From positions 56,990 to 120,989 of the forward strand of contig NZ_SEWF01000020.1 in NCBI RefSeq assembly GCF_004168285.1: a stretch of DNA of 64,000 nucleotides. Direction: 5' to 3'. The position numbers were made by a program, and so were the translations under genes. The notes beneath the pieces were generated by a model that was not told the origin of the DNA, ran no database searches, and saw nothing but the letters and a program-made list of their open reading frames with translations. Below are positions 41,652 to 50,156 of this stretch, one piece after another (position 1 is the stretch's first letter; the number at the start of each line of letters is the position of its first letter). The stretch comes from Emticicia agri. Its GTDB lineage: Bacteria > Bacteroidota > Bacteroidia > Cytophagales > Spirosomataceae.

Positions 41652-43631
41652 ATGAAAAATCATTTTCCTTTTCCAGCTAATGGACAATGCCGTGCAGTAG
41701 TAGAACGTGTAACTCCTGAAATTGACGGTGGCCGATATGCGATTAAAGCCATAGTAGGCGAAAGCATTACTGTAGAGGCAGATATATTGATTGATGGCCA
41801 CGATAAACTATCAGCCCGACTCCTTTATAAACATGAAGCCGACAAGGAATGGAGCGAAACCCTCATGCAGTTGTTTGATAATAATCGCTGGATTGGACAT
41901 TTTTCGGTAGAAAAACAAGGGTTTTATAGCTATACCATAGAAGCGTGGGCCGACCACATTGCTACCTGGATGCACGAAGTAGATGCCAAAGTGCGTGATG
42001 GGCAACATCTGAAAGTAGAGCTGATGCAAGGTGAATTGTTTTTGAATGACATGGCCCAAAAAGCCAAAGGAGATGAGAAGAAAGCGATTCAGCAGGCGGC
42101 AAAAGCCATGAAAGGGTCTTATGGCCCAGGTGAAGCAAGCTACGGGGAAGCCATACAGATTGCTATGAGCCAACAGATGCTTGACTGGTCAACAAAATAC
42201 CCTGAGCGGCAGGATGCTTTCAGGTATAAAGAATTGAAAATCTATGTTGACAGAAAAAAAGCCGGATTTTCGGCATGGTATTCCATGTTTCCACGTTCGG
42301 CTTCAAGAGAACATGGAAAGCATGGTACATTCAGAGATGTAGAAAATCTGCTGCCACGTATTGCCGAAATGGGATTTGATGTGCTGTATCTGCCACCTAT
42401 TCATCCGATTGGTATCACCCATAGAAAAGGTAAGAATAACTCGGTAACAAGCGAAGAAGGTGAGCCGGGAGTGCCTTACGGCATTGGTTCGGCCGAAGGA
42501 GGGCATGAGGCAATTCACTCAGAACTGGGCTCACTCGATGATTTCAAACATCTGATAGAAGCCTGTAAGGCTTATGACATGGAAATTGCTATGGACTTAG
42601 CCATTCAATGCTCGCCAGACCATCCGTGGGTAAAAAAACATCCGGATTGGTTTAAAATACTGCCCGATGGTACCATTAAGTATGCCGAAAATCCACCTAA
42701 AAAATATCAGGATATTTATCCTGTTAATTTTGAAACAGCAGATTGGAAAAATCTCTGGCAGGAACTTAAAAATCTGATTTATACCTGGGCTGAGTGGGGG
42801 GTAAGGATTATCAGGGTTGATAATCCGCATACCAAAGCATTTGGTTTTTGGGAATGGGTAATTGCCGAGACCAAAATAGATTACCCTGATATGATTTTCT
42901 TGTCAGAAGCGTTTACGAAACCAAAGGTAATGCAGCAACTGGCTAAATTAGGTTATACGCAGTCTTATACCTATTATGTATGGCGCACTTATAAAGGAGA
43001 GATTGTTCAGTACATGGAAGAACTCACCAAAGGAGAAATGAAGTATTATTTCAGGCCGAATTTCTGGCCTAATACGCACGATATTAATCCTTATATGTTG
43101 CAGAGCAAGCATGAACCCTTATTTTTAAGCCGTTATTTTATGGCGGCTACATTGGTGAGTAATTATGGCATTTTCGGGCCTACGTATGAGTATCTGTATC
43201 ATGAGCCATTTCCTAATAAAGAAGAATATGGGTTTTCGGAAAAGTATGAAATCAAATGGTGGAATTGGGAGCATAGAAATAAACTGACCTATATTATTAC
43301 GCAGGTTAACAGAATCAGAAAAGAGAATACTGCTTTTCATTCGACTAATAACATTGATTTTTGTGAAATTCATAACGACCAGCTTTTAGCCTATCTGAAA
43401 ACTGCTTCTGACGGAAACCGGATTTTATGTGTAGTCAATCTGGATGGGTACAATAAGCAAAGTGGAACAGTAAAAATGCCTCTGTGGAAGATTCATAAAA
43501 ATGACTGGGAAACGTATCGGGTGCATGACCTGATAACCGGTGCTACTTTTAGCTGGCGTGGCGAATATAATTATGTAGAACTTGACCCCTATATTCTGCC
43601 ATTCCATTTGTTTAGAATAGAGGATATATAA
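41652..43631 (+). CDS. glgE: Alpha-1,4-glucan:maltose-1-phosphate maltosyltransferase
   Basis: The 659-residue GH13 subfamily 3 enzyme transfers maltose from maltose-1-phosphate to growing alpha-1,4-glucans. An N-terminal beta-sandwich occupies about 1-115, a helical insert 115-190, then the catalytic barrel. Nucleophile D390 is in GVRIIRVDNPHTKAFGFWEW, acid/base E419 in FLSEAFTKP, and D477 in NTHDINPY. The PPIHPIGITHRKGKNN segment near 249 is typical of GlgE. Length and motif spacing match the family. No treS, pep2 or glgB is in this window. Confidence 0.95.
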   Translation: MKNHFPFPANGQCRAVVERVTPEIDGGRYAIKAIVGESITVEADILIDGHDKLSARLLYKHEADKEWSETLMQLFDNNRWIGHFSVEKQGFYSYTIEAWADHIATWMHEVDAKVRDGQHLKVELMQGELFLNDMAQKAKGDEKKAIQQAAKAMKGSYGPGEASYGEAIQIAMSQQMLDWSTKYPERQDAFRYKELKIYVDRKKAGFSAWYSMFPRSASREHGKHGTFRDVENLLPRIAEMGFDVLYLPPIHPIGITHRKGKNNSVTSEEGEPGVPYGIGSAEGGHEAIHSELGSLDDFKHLIEACKAYDMEIAMDLAIQCSPDHPWVKKHPDWFKILPDGTIKYAENPPKKYQDIYPVNFETADWKNLWQELKNLIYTWAEWGVRIIRVDNPHTKAFGFWEWVIAETKIDYPDMIFLSEAFTKPKVMQQLAKLGYTQSYTYYVWRTYKGEIVQYMEELTKGEMKYYFRPNFWPNTHDINPYMLQSKHEPLFLSRYFMAATLVSNYGIFGPTYEYLYHEPFPNKEEYGFSEKYEIKWWNWEHRNKLTYIITQVNRIRKENTAFHSTNNIDFCEIHNDQLLAYLKTASDGNRILCVVNLDGYNKQSGTVKMPLWKIHKNDWETYRVHDLITGATFSWRGEYNYVELDPYILPFHLFRIEDI

Positions 43632-43656
43632 GAATTTAGTGATTGACGATTGAAAT

Positions 43657-43783
43657 ATGTCTGAACTATGATTTAACTGATTGAGATGATTTCACTGAGA
43701 ATATCTTCAAAATATATACAATAACTCTAAACAAAGTATTGTAAATCAGTGAAATCATCTCAATCACTTTAAACATACGAGAC
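43657..43783. repeat. Long palindromic repeat, family B copy 2
   Basis: It starts ATGTCTGAACTATGATTTAAC, a near-copy of the B family end. Inside, a 21-base arm TGATTGAGATGATTTCACTGA is repeated perfectly in reverse complement. The right terminus is degraded (CTTTAAACATACGAGAC). It lies between glgE and the DUF2157 gene. Confidence 0.75.
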
Positions 43784-43825
43784 TAAATACATACGACTAA
43801 TGAAAGTAACTAACCGACAATATTT

Positions 43826-44797
43826 ATGGAGTATCAGCAGCTTTTAAAAACTTTAGTAGAAAACGCAATCATCCCCGAAGACCAATCGGCTAAGATTAAA
43901 ACCTATGAACAAAACAAGCCTTTCTCTGTTCATTGGGAATTGCGCACCCTTTTATATGTAGGCATTACGCTTTTAGGCGCAGGTTTAGGGGTAGTTATTT
44001 ACGAAAACATTGATTCTATAGGACATAATGTGCTGATTGGGTTAATTTTACTGGCTTTTCTGGGTTGTTTGTATTATGCCTTTAAACACCGCAAGCCATT
44101 TACTTGGGAGGAAGTAATTGAAACGGAAAAATTAGATGATTTTGCACTCTTGGGTGCCTGCGTCATGTTTCTGACCCTGGAGGGGTATCTGCAATACCAA
44201 TATAATGTTTTTGGTACCCGCTACGGGCTGGCTACTTTTCTGCCCGCAGTACTGTTTTTCTTTTTGGCTTATCGTTTCGATCACAGAGGAGTGCTCTCAA
44301 TGGCCGTTACGGCTTTTGCCTCATGGGTAGGTGTAAACATTGCCCCTATCAGATTATGGCAGCAAAGAAACTTTTCTACTGCTGATATTACCCATATTTC
44401 TATCTTATTGGGGATTGTATTAATTGTGATGGGAGGTATCAGCGAGTATAAGCAATGGAAGAAACATTTCTCTTTTACTTATTTTATTTTCGGATTTAAT
44501 ATTGCCTTTGTAGCAACCCTCGCCGGATTGTTTCAGTTTGATATGAAACTCGTGTATTTACTGGTAATGGCGATACTAAGCTATGGCAGTATATGGTATG
44601 CCCGCCGCACGCAATCATATCTTTATCTGTTGATGGGGGTTATTTATGGATACATAGCACTGACCTACTGGATTTTTCATTGGGAATATACCAATGGGCT
44701 TGATTTTACCTTATATATGCTTTACTTTATGGGGTCGGCAGTAGGTGTAGTGTTTTTCCTGATTAATATCAAACAAATTATCGGACTAAAGAAATGA
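43826..44797 (+). CDS. DUF2157-like polytopic membrane protein
   Basis: The 323-residue protein has a ~40-residue soluble N-terminus (LVENAIIPEDQSAKI) then about eight hydrophobic helices, the first containing LRTLLYVGITLLGAGLGVVI near 37-56 as in DUF2157 proteins. It ends in MGSAVGVVFFLINIKQIIGL. The function is unknown. Its last four bases (ATGA) overlap the start of the next gene, so the two proteins are very likely made together and may form a complex. Confidence 0.75.
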   Translation: MEYQQLLKTLVENAIIPEDQSAKIKTYEQNKPFSVHWELRTLLYVGITLLGAGLGVVIYENIDSIGHNVLIGLILLAFLGCLYYAFKHRKPFTWEEVIETEKLDDFALLGACVMFLTLEGYLQYQYNVFGTRYGLATFLPAVLFFFLAYRFDHRGVLSMAVTAFASWVGVNIAPIRLWQQRNFSTADITHISILLGIVLIVMGGISEYKQWKKHFSFTYFIFGFNIAFVATLAGLFQFDMKLVYLLVMAILSYGSIWYARRTQSYLYLLMGVIYGYIALTYWIFHWEYTNGLDFTLYMLYFMGSAVGVVFFLINIKQIIGLKK

Positions 44798-45951
44798 AAA
44801 AGGCATATAATGAAACCTGGGTTGATAATATTGATAATCAGGATATGATTAAGGAATGGTACCAAGAAAAAGTATTAAGCGCAGAACAATTTGCAGAGGC
44901 AAAAAAAATGTTTCCGGTAGAGTTCTATCAGCCTAATATATTTATTGAATTTGGTTTGTTTATTTTTACTAATGTAGCCATTTCTTCCACTTTTGGCTTT
45001 TTATCAGTCATGCTTTTTTCCTCGCTCATGGAGTCGAGTATAGGTTTGGCGGCTGTTTGTTTAGGCAATGGTGTAGGGTTGGTATTTGTTTTAGAGTATT
45101 TCATTAAAAGCAGGAAACTGTATCGTTCGGGTACCGACAATGCCCTGATGTATGTGGCCATAGGGTCATTTCTGACTACGATTTTTGCCATTACCGATTT
45201 TCGATGGTCATTATATGCCTATTATTTTTTATCTCTCCTGGTGTTTATTCCTTTTTTGCTACGATACGGTGACCCTTTTGTTGCCATTGCTATTTTTGTA
45301 GTATGGATTTGTTTCTGGTTTACTCTTACCATAGAGTGGCCAATCGGGAAGTTGATTGTGCCTTTTGTGATTATGGGGGTGTCGGCTATCAGTTTTTTCT
45401 TTACAAGGTGGTGGAAAAAGAAAGACAATTCGGCATATTTTACTGATGCTCAGATATGTATTGAGACAGGAAGCCTGATAGCTTTTTATCTGGGCGGAAA
45501 TTATATGGTAGTAAGAGAAGGGAATGCGCTATTGAATGGCCTTATTGACTCCACACAGATAGCCTTTGCTCCTTTATTTTACCTGTTTACGCTTACTATC
45601 CCATTTGCCTATTTATTTTTTGGGTTGAAAAATAAGGATAGAAAAATGGTAATGGTAGGCATACTGGCCTTTGCTTTTTCAATATTTACTTATCGCTACT
45701 ATTTCTCTATCATGCCACTTGAATGGGCTTTAACCTTAGGTGGTGCGGCTCTTGTAGGGTTTTCGGTATGGGGGATATGGTTTCTGCGCACACCTAAGTG
45801 GGGTTTAACTTATAAGCAATCGCAGGCCAGTAAATACCGTGATTTTGAGGCGTTTATGGTGAGCCAGGCATTACCGCATCAGGGAACAGGCGGGAAAATG
45901 AAATTCGGCGGCGGTGATTTTGGTGGTGGTGGAAGTGGGAGTAACTATTAA
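44794..45951 (+). CDS. Polytopic membrane protein with a glycine-rich C-terminal tail
   Basis: The 385-residue protein overlaps the DUF2157 gene by 4 bases. A ~45-residue cytoplasmic-looking N-terminus (MIKEWYQEKVLSAEQFAEAK) precedes about nine hydrophobic segments. The C-terminus is a Gly-rich stretch GGGDFGGGGSGSNY, reminiscent of low-complexity tails in TPM/YgcG-type membrane proteins, though no TPM domain is seen. The two genes may encode a membrane sensor or transporter pair; no function is known to me. A B-family repeat follows directly. Confidence 0.7.
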   Translation: MKKAYNETWVDNIDNQDMIKEWYQEKVLSAEQFAEAKKMFPVEFYQPNIFIEFGLFIFTNVAISSTFGFLSVMLFSSLMESSIGLAAVCLGNGVGLVFVLEYFIKSRKLYRSGTDNALMYVAIGSFLTTIFAITDFRWSLYAYYFLSLLVFIPFLLRYGDPFVAIAIFVVWICFWFTLTIEWPIGKLIVPFVIMGVSAISFFFTRWWKKKDNSAYFTDAQICIETGSLIAFYLGGNYMVVREGNALLNGLIDSTQIAFAPLFYLFTLTIPFAYLFFGLKNKDRKMVMVGILAFAFSIFTYRYYFSIMPLEWALTLGGAALVGFSVWGIWFLRTPKWGLTYKQSQASKYRDFEAFMVSQALPHQGTGGKMKFGGGDFGGGGSGSNY

Positions 45952-45953
45952 TC

Positions 45954-46094
45954 GTCTTGAACTGTGATTTACTCGTGCGGCGTCCGCTAATTTTTTGACT
46001 TCACTGAAAATGGGTTGGAAGAAATTAATTATTATGACCCCAACCTTCTATAATCAAAAAAATCAGTTCAATCAGGTAAATCACAGTTCCAGAC
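45954..46094. repeat. Long palindromic repeat, family B copy 3
   Basis: The left end GTCTTGAACTGTGATTTAC is complementary to the right end GTAAATCACAGTTCCAGAC. It carries an internal GC-rich insertion, TCGTGCGGCGTCCGCTAA, absent from other B copies. It fills the convergent gap and starts 3 bases past the previous stop. Confidence 0.8.
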
Positions 46095-46100
46095 AATCAC

Positions 46101-47837
46101 TCATTCACTAAAACTACTCACTTCCTCAAGTGGCTTCTCCCAAAATACTCTTAATACCTTTGAATTTACTCCGACTTCTTTAAAAAACTGCAACCAGAAT
46201 AATTGTTGATTAGAGAGGTTATCAGTAGGAGATTTTACTTCTACAAAGCAGTATTCATTGTTGCCCTCATCCCACATAAAAAGGTCAGGAAAACCCCGAA
46301 GATTTTCGACAAGGTTCTTCGACATTTCGTGCAGAATCTTTTTTAATGATTCAAAATTAATTACCTCTACTGCTTTTCTGACGATAATCCACATTTCTTC
46401 CAACCAAGGTACAAACGGATTGGCAATACCAAATTTCGATTCATATCGCTCACCCATATATACCAGAAGTGTTTGGATATTATCAAAACTTGCCAGATGA
46501 CTGATGATTAAATCCTGTCGTTTTTCGTAAAAATCAGGCAGATATAAATCGGAAGGGCGACGTTGAAAAGGATGATGAAAAGCTACAAGACTTGGGTCGA
46601 ATACAATATCCCAGAATATCAACCCAAAAATGGCTCTCCAGGTATGATTTTCAGAAAAAACAGCCATTTTTCCTTCTCTGATATAATAATTAGCTACCCC
46701 CATTTCTACCTGATGACGAAATTCTTCCGAAATAGTAATGGAATCAGACTGGTGCAACCAAGAAGTAGTACTTTTTTTATGCACCCGTTTTTTGCTGCTT
46801 ATCTGGTTCATAAAATCTGTGGCATAAAACCTTTCATCAGCGTTTTTCGGAAATTCAATCATCAATTGGCAAAGCGAAAGGGCTTCGTCAATGAATCCTA
46901 ATTTTTGTAAGGTACGTACCTGTCTTTCTCGTGATGGCACCTGCTCTGTCAGGCGGAAAGTATTGAGTGCTTCATCATAAAGTTTGTTCTTCTCTAAGAA
47001 TGTCCCCACTTTCAGGATAAGCCTTTCGTACGCAGGTTTGGCTACTTCGCTTAAATCATTTACCGAGTCAGTAAAATTCATGAACCAGTCATAGATTTCA
47101 AGAGGAGTACCTGTATCTTTCAGTTGAGAAAAAAGGTCGTTCTGGTCGGTAATTAACCATTTGTCTTCAGCATCTTTTCGTGTGGTAAACCGGGCTACCA
47201 GTTTATCATCGTCATGACTTTCGTATTGTACCAGTCCTAAATCTCTAACAACAAATTCAGTCATGTCGAGGTAACGGTTACCAAAGAAAAGAAACTTCAT
47301 AAAGGTTACTTCAAACTCGAAACAAACCTTAACTACTGGTTCTAAATCCTGAATTGCCTCCACAATTTCCTCAAAACTAAAGGATTTCAGCAGGGTTTCT
47401 ACCAGTTCATCTTTTTTAAGTTTTTTATAAGATATTCTTTCGGCATTGGGTACTTTTTCTTCGGTAGCAGCAATTATTTTAGTAAAACGGTTGGCTAATT
47501 CGTCTTTCCCGAATACGCCTAATAATTCCTTGCTGAATGTTTCATGTTTTCCGGCATTTACAGGTTCAATAAACTCTCTGTCGAGCAATTCATTCAACAA
47601 AGACGGAATATCAGTCAATTCGGCATAAGCCAGTTTATTCACCTTAAAAAACAACCCTTTACGATTGCTGAAGCGGATAAAGAGGCATTGGGCATCTTCA
47701 CTGAGGCAATAATATTTGCGTAAGAAACGCCACTCGTTTTCATTAAGAATATGCCGATATTTCTCCTGAACAAAATCCAGCAGGTAATTGAAGTATTCGA
47801 GATAATATTTGGGGGGAAGCTCGTTTTGATCTGCCAT
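46101..47837 (-). CDS. VRR-NUC domain nuclease, FAN1-like
   Basis: The 578-residue protein has an N-terminal helical/SAP-like region, a central tetratricopeptide-like region (ILKVGTFLEKNKLYDEALNT), and a C-terminal VRR-NUC PD-(D/E)xK domain: GFPDLFMWDE (D518 near 515-524) and EYCFVEVKSPTD (E533, K535), followed by QQLFWLQFFKE. This layout matches bacterial FAN1-type enzymes that are structure-specific 5' flap and crosslink repair nucleases. The upstream glutamate of the catalytic centre should lie before 515. It is on the same strand as, and 24 bases from, the PhnP-like gene. Confidence 0.85.
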   Translation of the reverse strand: MADQNELPPKYYLEYFNYLLDFVQEKYRHILNENEWRFLRKYYCLSEDAQCLFIRFSNRKGLFFKVNKLAYAELTDIPSLLNELLDREFIEPVNAGKHETFSKELLGVFGKDELANRFTKIIAATEEKVPNAERISYKKLKKDELVETLLKSFSFEEIVEAIQDLEPVVKVCFEFEVTFMKFLFFGNRYLDMTEFVVRDLGLVQYESHDDDKLVARFTTRKDAEDKWLITDQNDLFSQLKDTGTPLEIYDWFMNFTDSVNDLSEVAKPAYERLILKVGTFLEKNKLYDEALNTFRLTEQVPSRERQVRTLQKLGFIDEALSLCQLMIEFPKNADERFYATDFMNQISSKKRVHKKSTTSWLHQSDSITISEEFRHQVEMGVANYYIREGKMAVFSENHTWRAIFGLIFWDIVFDPSLVAFHHPFQRRPSDLYLPDFYEKRQDLIISHLASFDNIQTLLVYMGERYESKFGIANPFVPWLEEMWIIVRKAVEVINFESLKKILHEMSKNLVENLRGFPDLFMWDEGNNEYCFVEVKSPTDNLSNQQLFWLQFFKEVGVNSKVLRVFWEKPLEEVSSFSE

Positions 47838-47861
47838 ACTGATAAAAACAACAATTGCTTA

Positions 47862-48644
47862 TCAAGGGTTCGGTAAGCTGATTTTTAAACCATCATAAGC
47901 CAGCTGGATATTGTCAGGCAGCATTTTGTCCACTTCTGTATGTAGTCCCATTTTATGGCTGATATGGGTAAAATAGGTAAGAGGGGCATTTATTTTCTGC
48001 GCAACCTCAATGGCCTGACTTAAATTAAAATGAGAGATATGCGGTTCATGTTGTAAAGCACCTAAAACGAGTACTTGTGTACCATAAATTTTCTCCATTT
48101 CTTTTTCAGAAATGAAATTGACATCAGTTATATAGGTGAAGCCACCGATACGAAATCCCAACACAGGTAAGCGATGGTGAAGTACCTCAATAGTGATAAA
48201 TTCTATTCCCTCAATATTGATACTTCCTGATTCTTCAGAAGAGATTTCTTTCAGGTTTAGTAGGGGTACACCCGGATATTTTATATCCTCAAAGGCGTAG
48301 GCAAACTCTCGCTTTAATTGGTTTAATACTCTTGGATGGCCATAAATATTGAGGTGTCTGATACCGTTGAGGTAATTGAACGGGCGAACATCATCAAGGC
48401 CGGCAGTATGGTCTTTGTGTTCGTGGGTGTAAATAATGGCATCAAGTTGCGAAATTCTTTCACGCAAAGCCTGCTGTCTGAAATCGGGGCCGGTATCTAT
48501 AATAAAACTTTTGCCATTCACTTCAATCCAAACAGATACTCTCAGACGCTTGTCTCTGAAATCTAAAGAATTACAGACTTCGCATCTGCACGTAAGCACG
48601 GGAACACCCGCTGAGGTACCTGTTCCGAGAAAAGTTACTTGCAT
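47862..48644 (-). CDS. Metallo-beta-lactamase-fold hydrolase, PhnP/RNase Z-like
   Basis: The 260-residue protein starts MQVTFLGTGTSAGVPVLTCR, with a Cys pair (C-x-CEVC) that may bind an extra zinc as in PhnP. The metal motif is YTHEHKDHTAGLDDV near 94-108, then FITDTGPDF-type strands, VLHHRLPVLGFRIG near 165, and HISHKMGLH near 232. It should cleave a phosphodiester, for example a cyclic nucleotide. No phn genes are nearby. Confidence 0.88.
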   Translation of the reverse strand: MQVTFLGTGTSAGVPVLTCRCEVCNSLDFRDKRLRVSVWIEVNGKSFIIDTGPDFRQQALRERISQLDAIIYTHEHKDHTAGLDDVRPFNYLNGIRHLNIYGHPRVLNQLKREFAYAFEDIKYPGVPLLNLKEISSEESGSINIEGIEFITIEVLHHRLPVLGFRIGGFTYITDVNFISEKEMEKIYGTQVLVLGALQHEPHISHFNLSQAIEVAQKINAPLTYFTHISHKMGLHTEVDKMLPDNIQLAYDGLKISLPNP

Positions 48645-48706
48645 GCTGAAGATTGCGGTAGGTAATCTTTGCAGATTCCTACCGGATAATTAAATATTCT
48701 TTACAA

Positions 48707-49084
48707 CTATTCTGTTAAGCTCTTTACAACTGTTACCAGTTTATCAAAATTCAAAGGCTTCATTAAAGCATCGTTGAATCCTGCATTTTTGAAGTCGTCT
48801 TCAGAATAGTTTTTCGCATTTCCGGTGATAGCCACTGCCGGAACATTCGCTTTTTTCTTATCACCCAACTCACGAATAGCTTTGATGCACTCCATGCCGT
48901 CCATAATTGGCATATTTATATCAAGAAGCAGAATGTCAAAGTCTTCTTTTTCAAGTAGTTGCATTACTTGCTCTCCATTTTTTACGGCTGTTATTTCAAA
49001 ATTCTGAAACTCCAGGATTTTCTTTGCTAAGTTCTGAATTACGGAACTATCTTCGGCTATCAATACTCGTTTCATTGAAGGCAT
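48707..49084 (-). CDS. Single-domain response regulator
   Basis: The 125-residue CheY-like protein has only a receiver domain: E11-D12 acidic pocket, phosphoacceptor D55 in LLLDINMP, T87 in VAITGNA, and K109 in LMKPLNFD. An ATG three codons in (MKRVLIAED) is an equally good start. There is no output domain, so it may work by protein contact. A kinase is not adjacent. A promoter is visible upstream. Confidence 0.92.
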   Translation of the reverse strand: MPSMKRVLIAEDSSVIQNLAKKILEFQNFEITAVKNGEQVMQLLEKEDFDILLLDINMPIMDGMECIKAIRELGDKKKANVPAVAITGNAKNYSEDDFKNAGFNDALMKPLNFDKLVTVVKSLTE

Positions 49085-49120
49085 ATATTTTGTTAAAGTT
49101 TGGTCTACGCTATTTTGATG

Positions 49121-49150
49121 TAAATATAAGGAAAGAAGCCCTTTAACAAA
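49121..49150 (-). promoter_or_regulatory. Promoter of the single-domain response regulator
   Basis: On the minus strand a TTTG (49147-49150) is followed after 18 bases by TATATTTA (49121-49128), one base off the TAnnTTTG -7 consensus. The ATG is about 37 bases downstream. Confidence 0.5.
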
Positions 49151-49181
49151 ATCAAATTTTATTTAAGCCTGATAAAATATG

Positions 49182-49189
49182 TATTTTTG
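49182..49189 (+). promoter_or_regulatory. -7 box that sets the lpxH start
   Basis: TATTTTTG fits TAnnTTTG and lies just inside the first open ATG of the lpxH frame at 49179. Transcription from here would begin after that ATG, so the TTG at 49236 is the likelier start. Confidence 0.45.
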
Positions 49190-49235
49190 CAGAAATATAA
49201 TAAATATCCAACTTCTGAACTTCAATTGTAGACGC

Positions 49236-50006
49236 TTGAATAGAAACTTATTACCCGGGAAAAAGATATATTTTGCTTCTGATTTTCATTTGGGAGCTCC
49301 TACACATGCCGACAGCCTGAATAGAGAAAAACGAATTGTAGCATGGCTGGATACGATTAAAAAAGATGCCGAAATTATTTTTCTGGTTGGCGACTTGTTT
49401 GATTTTTGGTTTGAGTACAAAAGAGTAGTGCCGAAAGGCTTTGTAAGGTTTATGGGTAAGTTAGGGGAATTATCAGATTCAGGTATCGAAATTGTAGTTT
49501 TTTTAGGCAACAGAGATATGTGGATGACTGATTATTTTGAAACAGAATTAAACATTGAGACCATACGTAGGCCCAAAAGCTATGTTTTTAATAATAAGAA
49601 ATTTTATATAGGTCATGGAGACGGGCTTGGCAAAGGAGATTATGCCTATAAGCTGCTTCAGGTAATTTTTGAAGGTAAACTTCCCCGATTTTTATTTAAC
49701 AGAGTAATGCACCCGAATTTGGGAATGTATCTGGGAGGACTATGGACTAAATTCAGCTGGAGGAAAAAGAAAGAGGAAGAAAAATATCTGGGCGATGATA
49801 AAGAGTTTTTGGTTGGTTACTCAAAAGAAGTGGAATCTAAAGAACACCACGACTATTATATATTCGGACACAGGCATACCAAAGTAGATATTGTACTTTC
49901 ACCAACCGCCAGATATATCAATCTTGGCGATTGGATATGGTATGATAGCTATGCCGTTTTTGATGGCAGTGATGTAGTTTTGAAATCACTAAAATTTGAT
50001 ATATAG
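49236..50006 (+). CDS. lpxH: UDP-2,3-diacylglucosamine diphosphatase, LpxH-like
   Basis: The calcineurin-like phosphoesterase is about 256 residues from TTG 49236 (275 from the ATG at 49179). Motifs: YFASDFHLG, FLVGDLFDFWFEY, VVFLGNRDMWM with the GNRD typical of LpxH, YIGHGDGLGKGD and FGHRHTKVD. LpxH removes UMP from UDP-diacylglucosamine to make lipid X in lipid A synthesis, at the inner face of the membrane. The promoter element at 49182 supports the later start, which gives NRNLLPGKKIYFASDFHLGA at the N-terminus. Confidence 0.85.
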   Translation: MNRNLLPGKKIYFASDFHLGAPTHADSLNREKRIVAWLDTIKKDAEIIFLVGDLFDFWFEYKRVVPKGFVRFMGKLGELSDSGIEIVVFLGNRDMWMTDYFETELNIETIRRPKSYVFNNKKFYIGHGDGLGKGDYAYKLLQVIFEGKLPRFLFNRVMHPNLGMYLGGLWTKFSWRKKKEEEKYLGDDKEFLVGYSKEVESKEHHDYYIFGHRHTKVDIVLSPTARYINLGDWIWYDSYAVFDGSDVVLKSLKFDI

Positions 50007-50156
50007 CATACACAAATGATATGGTGATGCTAAGTCGGCAATGCGATTTTAATAGGCAAATAAAAATACTGGTGCTATTAACAGTAAAGGGCTTTAAGTT
50101 AAAGTGTTTTCTTTCTATAATAATAATCTTCTTTATAGCCAGAACTCACTAAACTA

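Noticed and set aside
50007..50156. A possible small gene between lpxH and the CpsB-like gene
   Set aside because: No frame longer than about 20 codons has a start and plausible composition.
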